A stretch of 64,000 bases of DNA from Blastomyces gilchristii SLH14081. Taxonomy: Eukaryota; Ascomycota; Eurotiomycetes; Onygenales; Ajellomycetaceae. Under the pieces are notes generated by a model. The model saw only the letters and a program-made list of their open reading frames with translations, ran no database searches and was not told the origin of the DNA. Location: the NCBI RefSeq assembly GCF_000003855.2, contig NW_003101670.1, forward strand, positions 86,841 through 150,840, given 5' to 3'. The translations under genes were made by a program, and so were the position numbers. Of the stretch, positions 57,960-64,000 are shown in pieces; position 1 is the stretch's first letter; every line of letters begins with the position of its first letter.

Positions 57960-60039
57960 ATGTCTCTTGCCCCGATATCTGTGCCAGGTGTGTGTGAATG
58001 TTCCCTTCATTTTTTATCCTTCATTGTTCAGCCATTTTCCCCCAATAACAATCAATCAACACAACCCACAAACCCAACACTATTATCATCTTCATCAACT
58101 CTTAATACCATAACCATATCCATCAAGCATTCTACTTCCTCTACTACTACATCCGCTTTATTGCAAGTCTTGGCCATTAGCGGTTTCAGACTTCCTGGCA
58201 GCTACCCTGCTGGACCCATCCGCCGCAATTTGAACTCCCAAGCCTGTCAGCCTATCCATCCAAGATCTTGCTAACCTCGTTTCACCATTCTCCTTCCTAG
58301 ACCGGCAACCCTCGCCGCGATTGACTGTCAATTTGGGATCCAACAACCCTTTTAGAAACCGTGCTTCATCGCCTTCAATCGCTTCCCCCACAACTTCTAT
58401 TCCGAGACAACGCCCAGTGTCAAGAAACCCGTTCCTGGACGACTCAGAATCTTTCACTCCGCTCCCCGATCCAAATCGAAATATGTCACCGGAAAGGCTT
58501 TCAACAGTGGATCCGCCGTTGACTGGACACGCTGCAGAACTATTTGTATGCCCCCTGAGCCACTTCTAAAAAATTAAAAGCGAAGCAGCAAGTACTGCCA
58601 ACTCAGCTTTGTGACGTTTTATATTCTAATACAAGACCTATTTTGTTTTCAGGAAAACCTCTCTCTTGACACGCCAGTCGATAAGCCCTCGAGTTCGAAA
58701 GGAAGACGACCAGCTCTACCACGACCGGAAAACGTTCCCCCATCTAGACCCTCTCTCTCTGACGATAAGGCCTCCTCTCGCCGCCCCGCTCGACGACCAT
58801 CCAAGGAAGAATCACAGTCACGCAGCAAAGGACACGGTCGGCCGCCAATTGGAGACATCTTCGCAGATCCTAAGGAACCCTCAAAATCCCGCAACCAGCG
58901 TCGACCCCGTCGCAACTCAGACTCTTCCCTCATGGATATCCCTTCAAGACCAATCGACCCTGAGGCAGAAAGACGGAGACGAGAACGGAGACAACGAGAG
59001 CGTGATGCCAAACCCAAGGACGGCAAATCTCGCAGCAAGCGATCAAATGGACATAGACTTGATATTATTGATAAATTGGATGTTAGCAGCATATATGGTA
59101 CTGGCCGTAAGAATTAATTGTTCTCTTATAAATATTTTTTATCTCATGTTCAAAACGTCCACTAATGTTCCCTGTTTCTTAGTCTTCCACCATGATGGAC
59201 CTTTCGATGCATGTAACCCTCACCGCAATCGTAAAGGGTCACGAGCCGCTCCGATGCAAGCTTTCGCAAAGGATTCGAGAAACATGGCGCTGGGCGGAGC
59301 GGGACCTAATAACACCAATATCGATCTCAATCTCTTCCATGGACGAGGAGAAGAGGGGTATGCGGATTATGCAAGCAGTGGTTTGACTAGCAGCAAGATA
59401 AACCAAAGCGCAGCATTTGATCCAACAGCCAAACTTGAACCAATCCATGGAGCTGAAAGTATGGGCTTGGGAACCAGTACATTCCTTGAAGGCGCTCCCG
59501 CCAGCCGTGCTGCCATACAGCGGCGTGAGAGTGAGAATGAAGCTCACAACTTACAGAATGGAGGATTGCAGCGCAAAAAGAGTCTTGCACAGAAAATCCG
59601 CGGAATTAACAATAGAGTCCCCCGTGTTACCTCACCGCCAGATTCTGCTATTGATTCCAACAACTATTTCACTCAGGCAAGCCCTCCCCGAGCTTCAGGC
59701 TCTAGGCGACCTAACGATAAAAACCCATTCTTCCAACAACAGGATTATGATGATGCATACGATAAAAAAGGCGCCAAGATCCAGCTTTCCGATGACGGCA
59801 TGACAGATAACCTCCTCCCCCACACTAGACAACGATCAACTAGTAGCCCAAAGGCCATTCCGGGCGAAACAAGAATTACAGAAGGACGCAGCTCCAGTAT
59901 CGGCGGCGGCGAAGACGCCAAGACTCACGCACACACAGCTAGTGGTAGTGGTGGTTTCATCAACCGGGTCAAAAGCTTGAGAAGGCCACCACAGCCTAAG
60001 AGAAGGGGCACGACGACAGCGGCCGGGTCTTCGCCTTGA
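57960..60039 (+). CDS. pal1: Pal1-family cell-morphology protein
   Basis: Model: 57960-57987, 58301-58545, 58653-59106, 59183-60039 (527 aa); introns of 313, 107 and 76 bp with CTAAC and AG sites; phases close throughout. The protein begins MSLAPISVP then DRQPSPRLTVNLGSNNPFRN. It carries the Pal1 core LDIIDKLDVSSIYGTG then LFHHDGPFDACNPHRNRKGS, the segment that names the family, followed by APMQAF. The rest is basic, Ser/Pro-rich and disordered, with many Arg runs near residues 140-230. In fission yeast Pal1 localises to cell ends and sites of growth and endocytosis and helps keep cylindrical shape. The first intron is long and contains short frames that are not coding. Confidence 0.9.
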
Positions 60040-61080
60040 GAACGTGGTTGTACGTCGAGAATGGCTATAGCGGAACACATGTGAGATGCATCGATTGTTT
60101 ATTAGAATCATGATTCTTCATTTCCTTTCGGGCCTACAATTGTTTTTTACTCTCTTTCTCTCTCCCTTTCCTCACCCAAATCATTTATGAGGCTTCTCTC
60201 TGCTGGCACCTTTGTTTCCATTTTTGTATTTTGTATTCTTCTCTTTGATACGTTCTATCATGCCCCTCTTTATCTTCTCTTGTTTAGTATGCCCCGCTCT
60301 TTATTTTTATTTTTGTTCCTTCATTTTTGTGTTCAATTCTTGATATTACAGGCAGGCAGGCAAGAAAGATTAGTTTAGTTTAGTTCTAGGAGTTGTGTTT
60401 TCTAGCTCTCACACTCTCTTTATATTCTCTCTCTCATCAGCTTTCTTACACTTACACTATGCAAGGAGACATTACCTTGTTTTTGTCTCTTTGCATCTTC
60501 TTTCTTCAGTTCTTGTGTGTGTGTGTGCATACATGCAGCAACCAGCTTGGATTTTATTAGATTGAGTAGTTTAGTGCTGTGCTGCTGGCAGCTTGTTTGT
60601 TTGTCATTGCCTTCTTCATTTTTATCATTTATCATTTTTCATTTTCATTGATATGTTCATACCTCTCTAGTTGCGAAAAATGATAATTTATTTATTTAGA
60701 AACGCGGGACCTACTACAATGCCTATCTAGCTCCCCGTGTTCGACCGGACACAGGGCTCCCCTTATATGAATAGGGCTACACGATAGAGGGGAAGGGACG
60801 AAAAGAAAGACCCATCCACCCAACCCCGTGGGCTTGGAAGCCCGGTGTAAACTGCCCCAGGCTTTCTGCAGATATATATATATATAGCATATAGCATTCT
60901 GGACGCAGCAAGCTCCGCCTGGCCCCTCCCTCTACTTATTTATGGCCTGTATGGGGCACATGTCACTGTACCCCCTGGCGTTATCATACCCATTTGCATA
61001 GTCGTCATAATCGTCGCCGCCCCCTGATTCGTTTTCATCGATCGGCGATTGGCTCCATGAGGACTTGAGCTGGGCATTTG

Positions 61081-61126
<46 letters not shown>
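61081..61126 (+). repeat. Poly-A tract (46 A)
   Basis: An uninterrupted run of 46 A residues. Runs this long are prone to length error in assemblies. Confidence 0.95.
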
Positions 61127-61128
<2 letters not shown>

Positions 61129-61228
61129 ATGCTCTTGGTAGAATGCATCCTTGCACTAGGCGGGGCGGCGTTGGTTGGGTAGGCAGACATGAGAAGGTCT
61201 GGTTTGCGCGGGAAATAAAAATTTTCTC

Positions 61229-61408
61229 GTTGCGCGGTCGTTGCGCTGGGCACCTTTGTCACTGGCGTTGTCTAGGTAGGTAGATAGACATTCATCCATC
61301 TCGTTGCGCTCTAATTGCGCCCTTCGTCTGTCTGGTGGCTATAGTAAGGTATCCTTGTCAGGGCTATAATTTTATGTTCGTTGCGCTCTCGTTGCGCTCT
61401 CGTTGCGC
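61229..61408 (+). repeat. GTTGCGC motif cluster with 11-bp phasing
   Basis: GTTGCGC begins at 61229, 61240, 61303, 61380, 61391 and 61402, with an ATTGCGC at 61314. Neighbouring copies are exactly 11 bp apart: 61229/61240, 61303/61314, and 61380/61391/61402. CT or TC flanks most copies (TCGTTGCGCTC). Confidence 0.85.
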
Positions 61409-61498
61409 GCTCCCCGAGGGCGATGCACTCCTTACTCCTATCCCCCTTTATTCAGGCTGGTAACTACCAAATCATGAGAGACCATGTCGATGATTTGG

Positions 61499-61549
<51 letters not shown>
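61499..61549 (+). repeat. Poly-A tract (51 A)
   Basis: An uninterrupted run of 51 A residues. Confidence 0.95.
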
Positions 61550-61551
<2 letters not shown>

Positions 61552-61757
61552 ATATATAATCAGGATGAGGACTATAGTTTGTCGTAGGCTATTATTATTA
61601 TATCCATTCTTTCCTTCGAAGGTTTGGCTATTGGGAGAGATTTTCTTTTCTAGGTCGGTCAGCAAAGTTTTACAAAAAGAGGCTTCTTTTCGCTTTTTGG
61701 ATAGCTCTCCCTATTTCTGTGGTCTGATAGCAGCATCTAGTTACTACTATTTTCTAA

Positions 61758-63495
61758 ATGTATCTAGCACCGTTGAAAATTGCAGCATTTCTGCTGTTGC
61801 ATAGATATGCGGCTGCAGCAGATGGTGCGACTGCTGGGAATGAAGCAGCGACAGGTTTCCCTCCTGTAAGTCACCCGTCAATTCTTATCGCTCGCATACC
61901 CTTCCGTGATCACAATTACTGTACATATATGCATATCCCCATCTTGTCTTCAAGAATGAAAAAGAACTAATTCAGGACAGTGCGATGCGCTTATCCGGGC
62001 AGGTCTGGGCAGCCGACTGCTTTTGGCCACAGACGCGGAATACGAACCACGTATTGCAAGCTGGTGGTCTCTAGACACCCGACAGCGGCCCTGGTGCCTC
62101 GTGCAGCCGCGTGATGCGGCGGAAGTATCCACAATCATGACCGCCTTGCTCGGGGCCGGGGCTGGAGATGGTGCTGGAGACTGGCATGTTGCCGTCCGTG
62201 CAGGGGGACACGGCCCCAGGCACTCGAACAATATTGATAACGGAGTGACTATCGACTTGGGGATGCTGAACCAGGCCACCTACGACAAACGAACAAATCT
62301 TGCCAGCATTGGTCCTGGCGGTAGATGGAAGGATGTCTTGGCTGAACTGCTCAAGTATGGGGTGGTAGTGCCTAGCGGCCGTGATGGGGACGTTGGCGTG
62401 GGCGGGTTTCTGTTGGGAGGGGGCTCGTCGTACTATATGGGCCGTGAAGCGTTTGCCTGTGACTCTGTCAGGAACTTCGAGGTTGTTTTGACCAATGGCA
62501 CCATCGTAAACGCGAACAGGGAGGAGAATGTCGATTTATGGCGAGCGCTGAAGGGCGGCGGGAGTAACTTCGGGATCGTCACCCGCTTTGATATGGAGGC
62601 TTTACCCGCGAAGGACATTGCGTATGGAACCCGCTTCATGAGCGTGGAGTACTCCTCAGAGCTGGTGGATGCGATTGTTCACTTCACCGACCATTATGAA
62701 GAATTCGATACGGACGCACTAGTTGCGTTTCTCATGCATAATACGTCAGCTCTCCCAATGGATGTCGTGGCCGCTGCGATACATGTCAACACTGAGGGAA
62801 TTCACAACAGTACAGGCTTCAAAAAGCTGAACCAGATTCCGTCCCTTATTCCTGATGAGACGAGATCTCTAAGTCTCGCAGACGCTGCTGAAGACTCACA
62901 GCTCTCCTCCGGAACATGGTCTGTCACTCGCTTCCATTATAAAAAATTCAGGACAATTGCTAACACTAGGCCCCCTCTTGCTATCTATAGGAATTTTGGC
63001 GCAACGTTGACGTTTAAGAATGATAAACGAATCTTAGCCCACGCCGTGAAGCTAAATGAGAAATATGTCAAAGACATGAATCACGCCATTGGGCCAGACA
63101 ATTTCGTGTCGCTGGTTTTCTTCCAGCCCGAGCCTTCGTTCTTCGGCGATATCAGTAAGCAAAGGGGTGGTAACATGCTCGGGGTCGATTCTCAAGAACA
63201 CAACGCCGTCCTTTGGACCGGCGGTGTGGCGGTGAAAAGTGACAAGCAGGCGCTTGCCATCGCACGAACCCGGATGAGTGCCATGGTTGCGGAGCTCAAA
63301 GAGTTTTCGATTTCGCTGTGTGGGGATAACAGACTGATCTACATGAACTATGCAGACCCGTCGCAGGATCCTCTTGGGAGCTATGGCAAGGAGAACGTGG
63401 ATCATATAAGGCGTGTGGCTGCGAAGTATGACCCCCTTGGTGTGTTCCAGAGAAGATTCCCAGGAGGGTTTAAGATATCCCGCGTGGACTTGTAA
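61758..63495 (+). CDS. Secreted FAD-linked oxidoreductase (berberine-bridge/6-hydroxynicotine oxidase-like)
   Basis: Model: 61758-61865 and 61981-63495 (540 aa), intron 61866-61980 (GTAAGT...GACAG), phase closes. Residues 1-23 are a signal peptide (MYLAPLKIAAFLLLHRYAAA). Mature protein: CDALIRAGLGSRLLLATDAE, RIASWWSL, then the FAD-binding PCMH domain with VRAGGHGPRHS (His113, the usual 8-alpha-N-histidyl FAD site), IGPGGRW, GVGGFLLGGGSSYYMGREA, and a C-terminal BBE-type segment near YDPLGVFQRRFPGGF. Such enzymes oxidise alcohols, sugars or alkaloid-like substrates and are often in secondary-metabolite clusters; no other cluster genes are visible here. I do not see the second bicovalent Cys clearly. 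Substrate unknown. Confidence 0.88.
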
Positions 63496-63780
63496 TGGAA
63501 AGGGGAGCCGCTCTGTTTCGTCCCCCCCCCCCCCCCTCCTTCTTTTCGTTTATCATATGTTTCATTCGACGTTGGAGTTTTGTCTCTGGACTGCAGGTGT
63601 TTCTGGATGAGACACAACATTCGTTCCACTTTGCCAATGGTAATTTTGATTTGTAATTTAGCCTAGAGCAGACCTGATATTACGTTGCCAGACAGTAACG
63701 CCGAGACGGCGGTTATCATCCGACCAGTTCTGCTCCATGGCGGTTCTGGCATGCTATGTCCGATAGGTTGGATTTTGCTC
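63496..63780. other. Spacer with C15 run between converging genes
   Basis: A C15 run followed by CT-rich sequence lies at 63522-63545. This is the shared 3' region of the oxidase gene and the edge gene. Confidence 0.45.
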
Positions 63781-64000
63781 TCATTCAATTCTATCACCAA
63801 ATGATGTATTTGTCGATTCAAACTCCAGAAGAGAGCTCTGGATAAAGGACCAGTCAAATTGTCCTTGTAAAGTTCCAAAATTTTCAAATCCTCCTACCTC
63901 AGGCCATACGTCCCATCCGCCAGAGGGAACTTCGACGTCCAATCCACTAAGATCCGTAGGCACTTCGAGCATGCTGGGTTTCTCCGTTCCACTTGTTTCC
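63781..64000 (-). CDS. C-terminal part of a gene that runs off the right edge
   Basis: A minus-strand frame is open from the window edge to a stop at 63781. The visible part reads MLEVPTDLSGLDVEVPSGGW and later GQFDWSFIQSS, with clustered acidic, Trp and Phe residues. Such tails are common at the ends of fungal Zn2Cys6 regulators, where they act as activation regions, but this is only suggestive. The start and any DNA-binding domain lie beyond the window. Confidence 0.4.
   Translation of the reverse strand, partial: ETSGTEKPSMLEVPTDLSGLDVEVPSGGWDVWPEVGGFENFGTLQGQFDWSFIQSSLLEFESTNTSFGDRIE

Larger units (their letters stand above)
60040..61757. other. Intergenic region with poly-A tracts and GTTGCGC array
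   Basis: CT-rich downstream sequence (60150-60450), GT and TA repeats (60518-60528 and 60872-60883), then a 46-A run (61081-61126), a cluster of GTTGCGC motifs (61229-61408) and a 51-A run (61499-61549). The right end is the promoter of the FAD oxidase gene. No gene is supported. Confidence 0.5.

Noticed and set aside
58010..58274. Open frame inside the first intron of pal1
   Set aside because: It continues the first exon frame by chance; good intron signals (GTGTGT, CTAAC, CTAG) and exact phase closure show this is an intron.
57960..63495. Secondary-metabolite gene cluster around the FAD oxidase
   Set aside because: Only a single oxidase and the unrelated pal1 gene are present; there is no core synthase, transporter or tailoring set in the window.

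Overview
The window looks like nuclear DNA of a filamentous ascomycete. The genes have short introns with GTAAGT-like donors and CTAAC-type branch points, and the products are fungal (Med31, Efr3, Pal1, COMPASS Spp1-like, cytochrome-b5 sphingolipid desaturase, DUF3712, fungal SMase D-like enzyme). The first 18 kb is strongly AT-rich and full of stops, as expected from repeat-induced point mutation (RIP). CpG-poor repeats plus an SMase D-like gene suggest Eurotiomycetes, possibly Onygenales; this placement is an inference.

Layout. (1) 1-18120 is an AT-rich block with three related chromodomain-bearing Ty3/gypsy retrotransposons: a partial one (1-2005, coding on +) and two complete ones (3562-9840 and 11812-17582, coding on -). 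Both complete copies have perfect 5-bp target duplications. They sit in an older decayed sequence. The 6.3-kb copy carries a later 560-bp hAT-like MITE. (2) 18121-33300 is a transition zone with a tRNA-like sequence, a dispersed repeat, an HNH-nuclease gene, a decayed gene, a truncated exon, a kinase-like gene, a broken sugar transporter, a MARVEL/DUF3712 gene that may be a fusion, and a damaged regulator gene. (3) 34117-52460 is euchromatin: Spp1-like PHD protein with an N-terminal APH-like domain, SMase D-like enzyme, RecA-fold protein, class II aldolase, Efr3, Med31 and delta-8 sphingolipid desaturase. (4) 52461-57959 is a long gene-poor stretch with a CpG-free segment. (5) 57960-64000 has pal1, a spacer with two long poly-A tracts and a periodic GTTGCGC motif, a secreted FAD oxidase, and the 3' end of a minus-strand gene that runs off the edge.

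The genes do not form one pathway. Efr3 (plasma-membrane PI4-kinase scaffold), the sphingolipid desaturase and the SMase D-like enzyme all concern membrane lipids, but they are separate genes with separate spacers. No biosynthetic cluster is evident. Exon borders were set by eye from splice signals and reading phase. Where phases close exactly (Spp1-like, Efr3, desaturase, pal1, aldolase, FAD oxidase, MARVEL/DUF3712) the models are firm; elsewhere they are flagged.
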